Below are positions 7,945-15,473 of a DNA stretch of 50,299 nt, piece by piece. The notes beneath the pieces are model-generated. The model did not search any database. It was given only the letters and a program-made list of their open reading frames with translations, and had not been told where the DNA came from. The DNA lies in the NCBI GenBank assembly GCA_016839635.1, contig JAEOTV010000171.1:1-50299 (forward strand), read 5' to 3'. The translations under genes and the position numbers were made by a program. Within the stretch, counting starts at the first letter, position 1. Each line of letters begins with the position of its first letter. Source of the DNA: Promethearchaeota archaeon. GTDB taxonomy: Archaea; Asgardarchaeota; Lokiarchaeia; Sigynarchaeales; SOKP01.

Positions 7945-8021
7945 TTCTTATTTTTCATCAAAAAAATCGAAAAAATTTTATGTTTATATTGATTTTTAAA
8001 ATTACTAAAAATTTCATATGA

Positions 8022-8048
8022 TTACTGGATATATTAAACATCCAGTAA
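8022..8048. repeat. Perfect 9-bp inverted repeat between cmk and L14e
   Basis: TTACTGGAT (8022-8030) and ATCCAGTAA (8040-8048) are exact inverted copies around a 9-base AT-rich loop. The element ends 25 bases before the L14e Shine-Dalgarno. It could be a terminator or attenuator hairpin in the transcript or an operator for a dimeric regulator. No poly-T run follows directly. Confidence 0.6.
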
Positions 8049-8085
8049 CTAAGAAATAATTTAAAATAATTTGGTGACAAATTAT

Positions 8086-8358
8086 ATGAGCGTTTATGAT
8101 ATTGGAAGATTATGCGTAAAAACAATGGGAAGAGAAGCAGGACATTACTGTGTTATTGTTGATATAATTGATAAAAATTACTTGCTTGTTGATGGATTAA
8201 AGGTTCGAAGAAGAAGGGTAAATTTTAACCACATCGTACCAATTGCAGAAACAATTGAAATTAAAAAAGGAGCTAAACATGAAGAAGTCGAAACTGCAAT
8301 TAAAAAAGCTAAATTAGAGAAGCAAATGAATGAAGTTGTGTCTATTCCAATAAAATAG
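8086..8358 (+). CDS. rpl14e: Ribosomal protein eL14 (L14e)
   Basis: The 90-residue product begins MSVYDIGRLCVK, the standard L14e start, and has a KOW-type beta domain (GHYCVIVDIIDKNYLLVDG) followed by the basic RRRRVNFNHIVP segment. The ATG at 8086 is chosen over an upstream TTG at 8071 because GGTGA (8073-8077) sits 8 bases before the ATG and because homologues start at MxxYDIGR. It is a large-subunit protein shared by archaea and eukaryotes. It follows cmk as in many archaea. Confidence 0.93.
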   Translation: MSVYDIGRLCVKTMGREAGHYCVIVDIIDKNYLLVDGLKVRRRRVNFNHIVPIAETIEIKKGAKHEEVETAIKKAKLEKQMNEVVSIPIK

Positions 8359-8448
8359 TTTTTATGATTAAAATCCTAAATAATCTTTTTACTTCTTTTT
8401 ATTTTTATATGCAACGGTTGCCTAGCCCGGTACGGCGCTGGCTTGGAG

Positions 8449-8465
8449 TGGAAGTTATCCCAGAA
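8449..8465 (+). other. Canonical 37/38 BHB intron of tRNA-Ser (17 nt)
   Basis: The central helix TTGG/CCAG (8443-8446 with 8460-8463) is flanked by 3-nt bulges AGT (8447-8449) and AAA (8464-8466), with the anticodon stem as outer helix. Cutting after the second bulge base leaves the anticodon loop TTGGAGA. Confidence 0.88.
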
Positions 8466-8496
8466 AGCCAGTGTGTGAATGCACTCGGGGGTTCAA

Positions 8497-8526
8497 TGTA
8501 TAAGAAAATACTTCTTATATGAATAA
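8497..8526 (+). other. T-loop (58/59) BHB intron of tRNA-Ser (30 nt)
   Basis: A 9-bp inner helix (8498-8506 with 8512-8520) is followed by central helix GTTC/GAAT (8491-8494 with 8521-8524) and 3-nt bulges AAT (8495-8497) and AAA (8525-8527). Splicing gives the normal T loop TTCAAAT. T-loop introns are non-canonical and best known from Thermoproteota. Confidence 0.88.
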
Positions 8527-8568
8527 ATCCCTCCCGTTGCGTATTTTCCTTTGTTTAAACTTGTTTCC

Positions 8569-9171
8569 CTAGACCTCTGGAAATTCTAAACCTTTTGCTT
8601 TTTGACCAGCAAACATTCCTCCCATACCTCCTGAAGCTTGACTTTGAAGTTTGAGGAGCCTTTGAACGAGTGTGTTAAGTCCCAATGAACAAAGAAAATA
8701 CCAAGCTGTGAAATTTATAAAAATATTACCAACTGAGATGAAGGCACCTATTAAGGGAACATCATTAGCATTCATAGGAGACATTGCTACAGGTTTACCA
8801 GCAAACAGTGTATTTACAATACCAAAGATAATTATCATTGGAAGAAATGTAATGCATGTTGGTTTCATTCTTTGTAAAGACATTCTTTGCTGTGATTGTT
8901 TAAACATAGCTTGTTTGCGTTCCCATCGTTTTCGGGCCTTTCTATAGCGTTCAGGGTCAACTTCCGCTAATTCAATTATCTTTTCTTTTTCCTCTTCATG
9001 AGCTTTAATTTGTAGTTGTTTACGGTTCATTTCCTCAGTGTCAACTAATAACTTTGTTAAGGCAGCACTAATTAATGCTGTGGTCATTGCTATGAGTAGA
9101 ACGAAAATCATTGAAAAAGGAGGAGTACTAATAAAATCTAAAAAGGCATTTTGAAAGGTTAATAACAACAT
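8569..9171 (-). CDS. EMC3/TMCO1-family (DUF106) membrane insertase, Oxa1-like
   Basis: The 200-residue protein has three hydrophobic segments, near residues 15-42, 107-125 and 148-172. A long charged cytosolic helix hairpin lies between the first two (residues about 45-100, rich in Lys/Glu/Arg/Met). KPTCITFLPMIIIFGIVNTL near 104-123 is typical of archaeal DUF106 proteins, relatives of Oxa1/YidC/EMC3 that insert tail-anchored or small membrane proteins. Archaeal genomes often place this gene near secY, adk, L34e and cmk, as here, though it is inverted relative to L14e. The C-terminus is Gly/Met rich (GGMGGMFAG). Confidence 0.9.
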   Translation of the reverse strand: MLLLTFQNAFLDFISTPPFSMIFVLLIAMTTALISAALTKLLVDTEEMNRKQLQIKAHEEEKEKIIELAEVDPERYRKARKRWERKQAMFKQSQQRMSLQRMKPTCITFLPMIIIFGIVNTLFAGKPVAMSPMNANDVPLIGAFISVGNIFINFTAWYFLCSLGLNTLVQRLLKLQSQASGGMGGMFAGQKAKGLEFPEV

Positions 9172-9326
9172 CTTTATATTTATTTATCTTGAAATTATTT
9201 TAAAGTTTTCATTTAATATTCTTTTTAAAATTTTTACTTGAGGGTTTTAATATTAGAGGATTATAATTCTATTACCAAAAATTATAAAAAAAAAAAAGAA
9301 TAAATAATTATGTCTTATAGTTTTCT

Positions 9327-9827
9327 TTAATATTTCATTGCTATTAGTTGATCAATACGCAAAAACTGACCAATACAATACCACATGGAAACATAAACTT
9401 TATCGATGTACCTTGAACTATCAATGTTACACTCATAATACCCATCCCCTACATTTAGTAATAAAACTTTAGGATTCCCAGTAGTGTAATACACCTTCAA
9501 ACTTACAACCCAAAGGTATGGCCACGTTGCAGTGTCTGTAAAATCGAAAATAAGATATTCACATTTTTCTTGTGGAAAATAAAAATATATACCCAGAGCA
9601 ATGGAATTTTGTTGAAAGCTCATCTTTATATCATTGTTTGTATAAACGTCGCTAAGAACTCCAGATGTATGGTATCCATAATATACATTAAACGAAGTTG
9701 GATATACTTCAGGTTCTGGAGGTTCATCTGCTAAAGCAGTTGTCGCGAAGTAGGGGATCATGCATAATGACAGTATTCCTAGCACGATTTTTGTCCTTTT
9801 TGATATCATTTTTTGTCTTTCACTCAT
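9327..9827 (-). CDS. Secreted or lipid-facing protein with signal peptide, function unknown
   Basis: I do not recognise the family. From the ATG at 9827 the product has 166 residues with a signal peptide: basic start (residues about 7-11), hydrophobic core IVLGILSLCMIPYFATTA and a likely cut near ALADEP. The rest is beta-rich with many aromatic residues (YYGYH, YFYFPQEKCEYLIFDF), suggesting an extracellular beta-sandwich. A TTG start 30 bases upstream is possible, but it would put ten non-conserved residues ahead of the signal peptide. TTTAAATATAAT near 9877 could be its TATA box. It stands alone between DUF106 and a divergent regulator-like gene. Confidence 0.6.
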   Translation of the reverse strand: MSERQKMISKRTKIVLGILSLCMIPYFATTALADEPPEPEVYPTSFNVYYGYHTSGVLSDVYTNNDIKMSFQQNSIALGIYFYFPQEKCEYLIFDFTDTATWPYLWVVSLKVYYTTGNPKVLLLNVGDGYYECNIDSSRYIDKVYVSMWYCIGQFLRIDQLIAMKY

Positions 9828-10094
9828 TTTTATAGTTAAAGTTAAATTGAATTTCAAACTGAATTAAGATGGAATTATATTTAAACTTGAGTATGAAGAC
9901 TTTATTGAAGAGAAGATTCAATTTAAGAGATTTATTATGTAATTAATGAAATTTATTATTTTATTTTGAATAATCAGGAATACTTTTTATAGAATTTATA
10001 ATATAATGAGTAAAATTTAAAACTAAGAGTTGTGCTTTTATGTCATTATAATTCGAATGTATTTCTAGTTTTATATCATAACTATGTGATTAAT

Positions 10095-10508
10095 ATGGTA
10101 TCTGAAAATTATTTGTCTAATAAAAAGAGAGTAAAAATGTCTTTTTCAACATCAGATGCTTTAACAGATTGGATCAAGAGATATGTAAATAAAAAGAAGA
10201 GAGAAAATCCAAATGATAGACGATATAATAGTATTTCATCTTTTATCCAATATTCTTTAGAAAAATTAATGCAATTATTTGAAAAGGGGAAAAATCTGAA
10301 TGATTTTGATAAAGTTATTGATGAAGATATAGAAAATTTTTACGAGCAAATAACCTTTAAAGCGTTACTACCTCATATTGAAGCTTCTGTTGAAATGAAT
10401 AAACATATTCCTCTCAAAAACCAAATTCTTTTATCATTGAGAGGATCATTTCCATTCAACCTTAAAAAATCGAAAATGATTTTAACTGTTTTTATTATAA
10501 AATGCTAA
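10095..10508 (+). CDS. Ribbon-helix-helix-like protein, possibly truncated
   Basis: From ATG 10095 the product has 137 residues. The segment KKRVKMSFSTSDALTDWIKR near residues 10-29 followed by SISSFIQYSLEKLMQLFEKG resembles a ribbon-helix-helix strand-helix-helix unit with an inserted basic loop (NKKKRENPNDRRYN). The final 40 residues lose any clear pattern and end in hydrophobic ILTVFIIKC, which may mean the natural C-terminus was lost by a frameshift. The frame extends upstream to 10032, but that part looks like non-coding AT-rich DNA. DNA binding is inferred only. Confidence 0.5.
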   Translation: MVSENYLSNKKRVKMSFSTSDALTDWIKRYVNKKKRENPNDRRYNSISSFIQYSLEKLMQLFEKGKNLNDFDKVIDEDIENFYEQITFKALLPHIEASVEMNKHIPLKNQILLSLRGSFPFNLKKSKMILTVFIIKC

Positions 10509-10595
10509 ATAAAAAAAAATATAATTAAAAGAAATGGTAAAAACATGCTTTTATTTACATTATATTTATAGGATTATATATGACTTGGACTTTCA

Positions 10596-12101
10596 CTAAT
10601 CCATTCCCAGCATTGCCCTTAGCCCCGGATATTGTTGTGCTGCTAACTCTTTACTTATAGTTTCAGCATAATTATGGATGATCCCTATTGCTATAAGAAG
10701 ACCCGTGCCAGAAGTCAACGCTCCTAAAGTATCTGCACTAAAACTCAATACAGCAATAATTATACCGTTCAATATGACAAGCGTGGGGATATATCTTTTA
10801 AGAATTCTTTCAATTATTTTTGCAGAGCTTCTAAATCCAGGGACTTGCATTTTTGAGTCTATTATTTGTTGAGCTATATCACGCGGTGCAAGTCCTGAGA
10901 CCTCAACCCAGACACGGCCGAGCATCACACATAGAAATATAAATATCACTAAATAGATAAGTCCTCTTAGAGGATTTGATAAAAAATCATACAATCCTGT
11001 TGGTGGAGTGAGTAAATAAATTAATCCCCACTCTGGAACAAGCTGAATGCCTTGAGTTGCTCCGCCTTCAACCTCTCTAAATCTTCCTATTAAATCAATC
11101 CAGAAATCGGGGATCAATCCACCCATACTTTCACGCAACCCAGAATTCGGTCCAGCAAATAATTGACCAAAGAATAGTATATTTGCATACAATGCATTAA
11201 CCAAAATAACAGGAATGTTGGAGACATAAAGCAATTTCATTGGATATTTGCTTTTAAAGCCTCGACTACCCCGATATGCTAGTGGTATTTCTACACGCGT
11301 TGATTCGAACCAAATTACTATAAGAAATATCGCTATAGTTGTTATGATACCTAACAAGGACGGAAAACTACTACCTTCGCCGAAAGTCCGTTGAAATAAT
11401 GAGCTCAATTGTCCCCAGTTATCAGGATTACCATCAAACAATACTTGAAAGAAAGCTATAACAATTCCTCTAGCTAAACCATCTCCTCCATCTACCACAG
11501 CAGGGGTATTAATTAAGCTAAAGCAATTCCAAAAGATTTGGCCAGCTACACCTGCAGCTATGAATAATGATACACCACTTCCAAGCCCCCAACCCTTCTG
11601 GAGGACTTCATCTAGTAATATAATGATAATTCCTGCGAATAATAATTGAAAAAACACAAAGAATCCTTCCGCTAGAGGTAAATCTCCAAAAGCTCCACCC
11701 AAAATATAAGCTGTAGCATTAAAGATTGTCAAGAATATGGCTAGAACTTTTTGAGCTCCACTAAACATTGCTCTATCATATGGATCTGCCATATTCACAT
11801 TGATTATTCGGGAACCAAGAAGTAATTGCATAATAAGACCTGCGGTGACTATTGGCCCTATACCTAATTCTGTTAACATTCCCCTCTGACTGGCAAGGAT
11901 AACTCTTAACCAATAAAAATAATCTGTTGATTGTTCGATATTTATTCCATATAGAGGAATATTACTCATAATTAAGTAAATTATCAAGACAATTGCAGTC
12001 CAGATAAATTTCTCTTTAAATGCAACTTCCCTTTGAGGCTGTTTAATTTCCGGCATTACCTTTACAAACGGAGTGAAGAATTTTAGGAACTTTCCAGCCA
12101 T
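10596..12101 (-). CDS. secY: Preprotein translocase subunit SecY (Sec61 alpha)
   Basis: The 501-residue protein has about ten membrane segments and the archaeal/eukaryotic Sec61 alpha pattern. PFVKVMPEIKQPQREVAFKE lies at residues 11-30, then IPLYGI near the plug region. GIGPIVTAGLIMQLLLGSR near 80-98 is transmembrane helix 2, the lateral gate. GWGLGSGVSLFIAAG lies near 170-184, the basic RGSRGFKSKYPMKLLYVSNI loop near 278-297 and the second cytosolic loop SGLAPRDIAQQII near 404-416. It forms the protein-conducting channel of the cytoplasmic membrane. It is separated from the L12 gene by 281 bases holding a hairpin at 12280-12298. Confidence 0.97.
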   Translation of the reverse strand: MAGKFLKFFTPFVKVMPEIKQPQREVAFKEKFIWTAIVLIIYLIMSNIPLYGINIEQSTDYFYWLRVILASQRGMLTELGIGPIVTAGLIMQLLLGSRIINVNMADPYDRAMFSGAQKVLAIFLTIFNATAYILGGAFGDLPLAEGFFVFFQLLFAGIIIILLDEVLQKGWGLGSGVSLFIAAGVAGQIFWNCFSLINTPAVVDGGDGLARGIVIAFFQVLFDGNPDNWGQLSSLFQRTFGEGSSFPSLLGIITTIAIFLIVIWFESTRVEIPLAYRGSRGFKSKYPMKLLYVSNIPVILVNALYANILFFGQLFAGPNSGLRESMGGLIPDFWIDLIGRFREVEGGATQGIQLVPEWGLIYLLTPPTGLYDFLSNPLRGLIYLVIFIFLCVMLGRVWVEVSGLAPRDIAQQIIDSKMQVPGFRSSAKIIERILKRYIPTLVILNGIIIAVLSFSADTLGALTSGTGLLIAIGIIHNYAETISKELAAQQYPGLRAMLGMD

Positions 12102-12279
12102 TTTTAATCAGAAATATTAATCTTTTCGATTATTTTTTTTAAATCTTCTTGAAATTTTTTCAAATTCTAAAATTTCAAATGTAATTTAAAAAAAAACAGA
12201 TTTTTAAAAAAAGTTTGCTATTCAGAAAGGCATTTAATTGGAATATGTCAAAAAAGTAAATAAAAAAATTAATATGTAC

Positions 12280-12298
12280 TTTAGGTTGAAAACCTAAA
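12280..12298. repeat. 8-bp hairpin in the L12-secY spacer
   Basis: TTTAGGTT (12280-12287) and AACCTAAA (12291-12298) pair perfectly around the loop GAA. It lies downstream of the minus-strand L11-L1-L10-L12 genes and upstream of secY, so a transcript hairpin separating the two units is possible. I see no other feature in the 281-base spacer 12102-12382, which is otherwise AT-rich. Confidence 0.4.
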
Positions 12299-12382
12299 TT
12301 AAAATATGAAAATGATTTTCTTGATTAAGATAAACCTCATTAATAATCAGCTTCATAAAGATTAACGATCTAATTATATTGG

Positions 12383-12676
12383 TTAAAATAATGAGCCAAT
12401 CCCCGTAGGTTCCTCTTCTTCTTTTTCTTCCTCTTTTTTCTTTTTTACTTCTTTTTTCTTTTCCTTTGAAGCTCCTGTTGGAGCCGCAGCTACAGGTATT
12501 ACGCTTGCAGATTTTATAATATCCTCAATCTTTGTTCCTTTTAAACCAGCAATTAGTTTAGTAATTTCTGTTTTATCCACATTCGCACCTGCGGCAGTTA
12601 ATACTTTTTCTACGTTTGCTTCGGTAATTTTACCTCCAGCTTTATGGAGTAATAAAGCTGCATAAATACTTTCCAT
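12383..12676 (-). CDS. rpl12: Ribosomal stalk protein P1/L12 (archaeal)
   Basis: The 97-residue product starts MESIYAALLLHKAGGKITE, the archaeal P1 dimerisation helix set, continues with VLTAAGANVD, passes through an Ala/Pro hinge (AAAPTGA) and a charged Lys/Glu linker, and ends GIGSLF, the factor-binding tail matching that of L10 next door. It recruits translation factors to the large subunit as dimers on L10. The Shine-Dalgarno GAGGTTAG precedes the ATG. It is the last gene of the L11-L1-L10-L12 cluster. Confidence 0.96.
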   Translation of the reverse strand: MESIYAALLLHKAGGKITEANVEKVLTAAGANVDKTEITKLIAGLKGTKIEDIIKSASVIPVAAAPTGASKEKKKEVKKKKEEEKEEEEPTGIGSLF

Positions 12677-12753
12677 ATTATCTAACCTCTTTTTTATTTT
12701 TTTATCATTATATTTGTAATTTTATTATATATTTTAAAAAAAATCTTAAATAT

Positions 12754-13647
12754 TTATCCAAATAATCCACCAATTCCCACATCCTCTTCTTCTACTTTCT
12801 CTTCGGGTTCTTTTTCTTCGTCTTTGGGGGGTTCTTCCTTTATAGGAACTGCAATTCCTTCACCGAAAATGATAGAATTTAATAAATTTGCTTCAGAAGC
12901 AGCTTTACGAACATAATCTTCTGACATATCTTCCAAGAAGAAGGGCATCTCGAATAAAATTGATAAAGCTTGTCTATAGGCCATAGCAAAATCTTGTTGA
13001 AATTGTTCTGTATCCATATACAAGATCTCTTCAGGTATAATTTCGCCATCGCTCCAAGCAAAGTGAATTGTAATCAAGGATTCTATTGGGGTAATTCCTA
13101 ATTTTTTCAACACTGCAGCCTGTTTAACATCTACTACATCACCAGCTTTATGTGTTCTTGTATCTTCTCGAATGTGTATAGTATCATTCATTATTCTTGT
13201 AGGTAATCGTAAAGTCATGTTCAGTTCACTTATAACTTGTCCCGTTGGTAAACCAGTGTCTCCAGCAGGAACCCAGATATCTACGGGTGTGACTTCATTA
13301 GGTTTAGCAGGAACCATCCACTCATTTTCTAGAAAGAGTTTCTTTAATTCAAATATATCAAGATTAGTAAAAACTAGACTAGATTGTCCTGGGATATGAT
13401 CTGCTAATTGATCTAAATTTTTCTTTTTAGCTTGACTTTTATATTGTTCTATTGCACGGAGCTGAAGTGATTTTCTAGACATTCTGAATACTGCTTTTCC
13501 TCTTAAAATTTTCCGCATAGTTTGAATTTGCATATCATTAATGTGAGCAACTTCAATAACAACAACATTTTTGTAGTTCTTAAATAAATCAATTAAATGA
13601 TTTATTTCCTCAATTTTCCATTGTGGTATAGGTTTATTTTTGATCAT
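12754..13647 (-). CDS. rpl10: Ribosomal protein uL10 (P0)
   Basis: This 297-residue P0 protein anchors the L12 stalk. The N-terminus PQWKIEEINHLIDLFKNYKN and the rRNA-binding segment KILRGKAVFRMSRK are typical, as are the inserted domain VDIWVPAGDTGLPTGQVISE (residues about 122-141) and the C-terminal helical spine for L12 dimers. The acidic tail ends EEDVGIGGLFG, close to the L12 tail. GAGGTG lies 7 bases before the ATG. The 4-base gap to L1 indicates co-transcription. Confidence 0.96.
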   Translation of the reverse strand: MIKNKPIPQWKIEEINHLIDLFKNYKNVVVIEVAHINDMQIQTMRKILRGKAVFRMSRKSLQLRAIEQYKSQAKKKNLDQLADHIPGQSSLVFTNLDIFELKKLFLENEWMVPAKPNEVTPVDIWVPAGDTGLPTGQVISELNMTLRLPTRIMNDTIHIREDTRTHKAGDVVDVKQAAVLKKLGITPIESLITIHFAWSDGEIIPEEILYMDTEQFQQDFAMAYRQALSILFEMPFFLEDMSEDYVRKAASEANLLNSIIFGEGIAVPIKEEPPKDEEKEPEEKVEEEDVGIGGLFG

Positions 13648-13651
13648 TAGT

Positions 13652-14380
13652 TCACACCTCGATAGTTTTTAGAAACTCCTCTGTTATTTTAACAGGAGTT
13701 CCCATAGTTGACTTAAGATACATCGATTTAAAATTATTGAACCTATGAGGCATTTGATCTGCAATGAAATACACTACAGTCTTCATATTTTCAAATAATT
13801 CATCTATACTCATAGATTTTTTACCAATCTTAGCGAAAATAATAGGTTGTTTTTTCATTTGAATTCTAATGATTTTTTTATATCGTTCATGCGCTGCTTT
13901 TAAATCTTCTGGACTAGAGATAATACCATATCCTGTAGGGAAAGGTTTTGGCATTTTACCAACAGGTCCAAGAAATCTTGCTAAATATCGAGCAACATCT
14001 CTCATCATTTTGTCTTCTACAACGAAAAAATCATATTTTTTAGCAAATTTTTTCTTATATTTTTTCTCTTCATTATTCATTTTAACTAAACCATCTGAAT
14101 CAATAGTATCAACCCCTAGTTTTTTTGCTTCTAGCAATATCTCATCAGATGCAATCACACATATATTTGGATTATCGTTCGTAATAATATCATTAGATAA
14201 GATAATTTCTTTATCAATTCGGTTTTTAGGATCGTTTAGGTTAACATCTTTAATATTTATAATAAGATCAATAGCTTCATCAAATTTTCTTACCTTATCT
14301 TTAAATCCTTCTTTTTTTATTACTGAGAAATCAATAGCAGCGTTTAATGATCTTTTTAACAATTTATCATCTACTTTCAA
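13652..14380 (-). CDS. rpl1: Ribosomal protein uL1
   Basis: The 242-residue product has the L1 pattern: a helical N-terminus, VNLNDPKNRIDKEIIL near residues 46-61, the second domain with FVVEDKMMRDVARYLARFLG near 118-137 and KMPKPFPTG near 141-149, then the first-domain return ending in KSTMGTPVKI. The start is TTG (14380), because a stop lies two codons upstream and GAGGTGA is present about 10 bases ahead, inside the end of L11. L1 binds 23S rRNA at the E site and in archaea also represses its own operon. It is coupled closely with L11 (6 bases). Confidence 0.95.
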   Translation of the reverse strand: MKVDDKLLKRSLNAAIDFSVIKKEGFKDKVRKFDEAIDLIINIKDVNLNDPKNRIDKEIILSNDIITNDNPNICVIASDEILLEAKKLGVDTIDSDGLVKMNNEEKKYKKKFAKKYDFFVVEDKMMRDVARYLARFLGPVGKMPKPFPTGYGIISSPEDLKAAHERYKKIIRIQMKKQPIIFAKIGKKSMSIDELFENMKTVVYFIADQMPHRFNNFKSMYLKSTMGTPVKITEEFLKTIEV

Positions 14381-14386
14381 ATTCTA

Positions 14387-14909
14387 TTATTCACCTCTTA
14401 TTTTATCGTCATATTCTCCATTTTCAATTCGTTTTTGGATAACCCTAGGATCTTCTCCTTCTACAGTTAATCCTACTGATAATGCTGTTCCTAACACTGT
14501 TTTTACAGCTGCTTTATACGTTTTATCTAAAAACTTCTCTCTTTTACCATCAACTACATTCTGAATTTGGTCAAGCGTCAAATTCCCAATTTTTTTTTCT
14601 GAAGTTGCAGAAGTTCCCTTTTCAGCACCAACTTCTTTAAGTAGTAATGATGCTGTAGAAGGGGTTTCGATGAAAATTTCAAACTGTTTTGTTTCTGGAT
14701 CACATTCAATTCTAACAGGGACAGTTAATCCCTTAAAGACAGTCGTTTGCTTGTTGATCTCGTCTACTACATCCTTTATGTATGCATCGGAAATCGAACT
14801 AATTTCCGTTTATGCCAGTAGGTCCAACAGCAGGGCCTATAGGTGGTCCGCCTGACGCACTTCCACCAGTGACGAGAGCTTTTACAATAATCCTTCCTTT
14901 TTCACTCAC
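14387..14909 (-). CDS. rpl11: Ribosomal protein uL11, reading frame interrupted by a 28-nt BHB intron
   Basis: Exon 1 (14909-14810, GTG start) encodes VSEKGRIIVKALVTGGSASG and ends at GPAVGPTGI. The DNA frame then hits a stop (TAG) within a few codons. Exon 2 (14781-14387) encodes the rest, from IKDVVDEINKQTT through the C-terminal rRNA-binding domain ending KIRGE. Removing 14782-14809 joins them as GPTGINIKDVVDEIN, exactly the uL11 consensus (GPLGVNxxxVVxEIN), and gives 164 residues, the usual archaeal length. uL11 forms the GTPase-associated centre with L10/L12. It is first gene of the stalk cluster. A sequencing error is unlikely because the missing frame coincides with a complete BHB motif. 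Confidence 0.93.
14782..14809 (-). other. BHB intron in the uL11 mRNA (28 nt)
   Basis: The inner helix CGGAAAT/ATTTCCG (14808-14802 with 14794-14788) has loop TAGTTCG. The 4-bp central helix is GCAT/ATGC (14815-14812 with 14787-14784). The two 3-nt bulges are AAA (14811-14809) and ATA (14783-14781), and a 2-bp outer helix TG/CA continues. Cutting after the second base of each bulge restores the L11 frame precisely. Confidence 0.9.
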
Positions 14910-15113
14910 ATAATCTCACTATTTTATTATATTTTTCCACAAATATTCTAAAGGCTAAGAACGCGAAATTATACTTTTACTTAATTCAATACTTTTTATA
15001 TTGAAACCGCTTTATTTTGCGTCCTAAGTTTTTTAGAATTATTTTTTCAACTTAGTGAATTTTAAAATGAGTTAAACCAAATAAATTTTATGAAATCACT
15101 GCAAAAGATCAAA

Positions 15114-15209
15114 CTAAAACCAAATATTTCTTACCCCTTCTTCCAATAATTCTTTTACTATTTCTCTTACTTTCCGGGGATTAATTTTGTTGTTAGTATG
15201 TTTTTTCAT
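15114..15209 (-). CDS. Possible small basic ORF (31 codons) or gene remnant
   Basis: In the 346-base stretch 14910-15255 the only coding-like piece is a short frame starting ATG at 15209 (or TTG at 15212) with an amphipathic basic helix NPRKVREIVKELLEEGVRNI. The composition looks coding, but no ribosome-binding site or recognised family is visible. It may be a remnant of a longer gene. The rest of the stretch, 14910-15113, is the AT-rich leader of L11. Confidence 0.25.
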   Translation of the reverse strand: MKKHTNNKINPRKVREIVKELLEEGVRNIWF

Positions 15210-15255
15210 CAATGGAATAGTTTTCTCAATTCCTATTTATTGATATTAAAATTGA

Positions 15256-15441
15256 TTAAAATCTACAACAAAGTCTTCTTCCATGGTCAAGATTACATTT
15301 AAAGTATTCTTCAGACAAAATTTCTATAACTAGATCATAATCTAAATTTACTTCTTTAGAGATATCCTCAATTTCGATCCCAGGAATTGAGATTAATTCA
15401 CAAATCCTTTTCTTAACTTCTTCGCTAACTTCCATACTCAT
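15256..15441 (-). CDS. Small helix-turn-helix-like protein, unknown function
   Basis: The 61-residue product has three predicted helices with a HTH-like spacing (VKKRICELISIPGIEIEDIS, then KEVNLDYDLVIEILSEEY) and ends in an unusual Cys/Arg tail, HGRRLCCRF. Adjacent cysteines at residues 58-59 could bind metal or form a disulphide. I do not recognise a named family. It lies 32 bases downstream of cheB on the same strand, so it may be co-transcribed. Confidence 0.55.
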   Translation of the reverse strand: MSMEVSEEVKKRICELISIPGIEIEDISKEVNLDYDLVIEILSEEYFKCNLDHGRRLCCRF

Positions 15442-15473
15442 TAATATTATATATTAGTATTTAATAATGAATT

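Larger units (their letters stand above)
8411..8541 (+). tRNA. tRNA-Ser(GGA) with two introns
   Basis: The acceptor strands GCAACGG (8411-8417) and CCGTTGC (8534-8540) pair perfectly and the discriminator G (8541) is typical of serine tRNA. The D arm spans 8420-8436. The anticodon stem CTGGC/GCCAG (8438-8442, 8467-8471) encloses TT, anticodon GGA (8445-8447) and G37. The long variable arm (8472-8486) marks a type II tRNA. The T stem is GGGGG/CCCTC (8487-8491, 8529-8533). Two insertions, 8449-8465 and 8497-8526, must be removed to give 7-nt anticodon and T loops, leaving 84 nt. CCA is not encoded. Both insertions fold as BHB motifs. Confidence 0.95.

Noticed and set aside
13869..14564. 231-codon open frame on the plus strand
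   Set aside because: It is antisense to L1 and L11, is low-complexity Ser/Phe/Leu, and has no recognisable domain.
14582..14909. L11 as a pseudogene or assembly frameshift
   Set aside because: The break lies in a complete BHB motif whose removal gives the conserved L11 sequence; the downstream stalk genes are intact.
15114..15441. Joining the small HTH-like gene and the downstream 31-codon frame through an intron
   Set aside because: No BHB with proper bulges was found between them, and the first protein ends in a plausible C-terminus (RRLCCRF).
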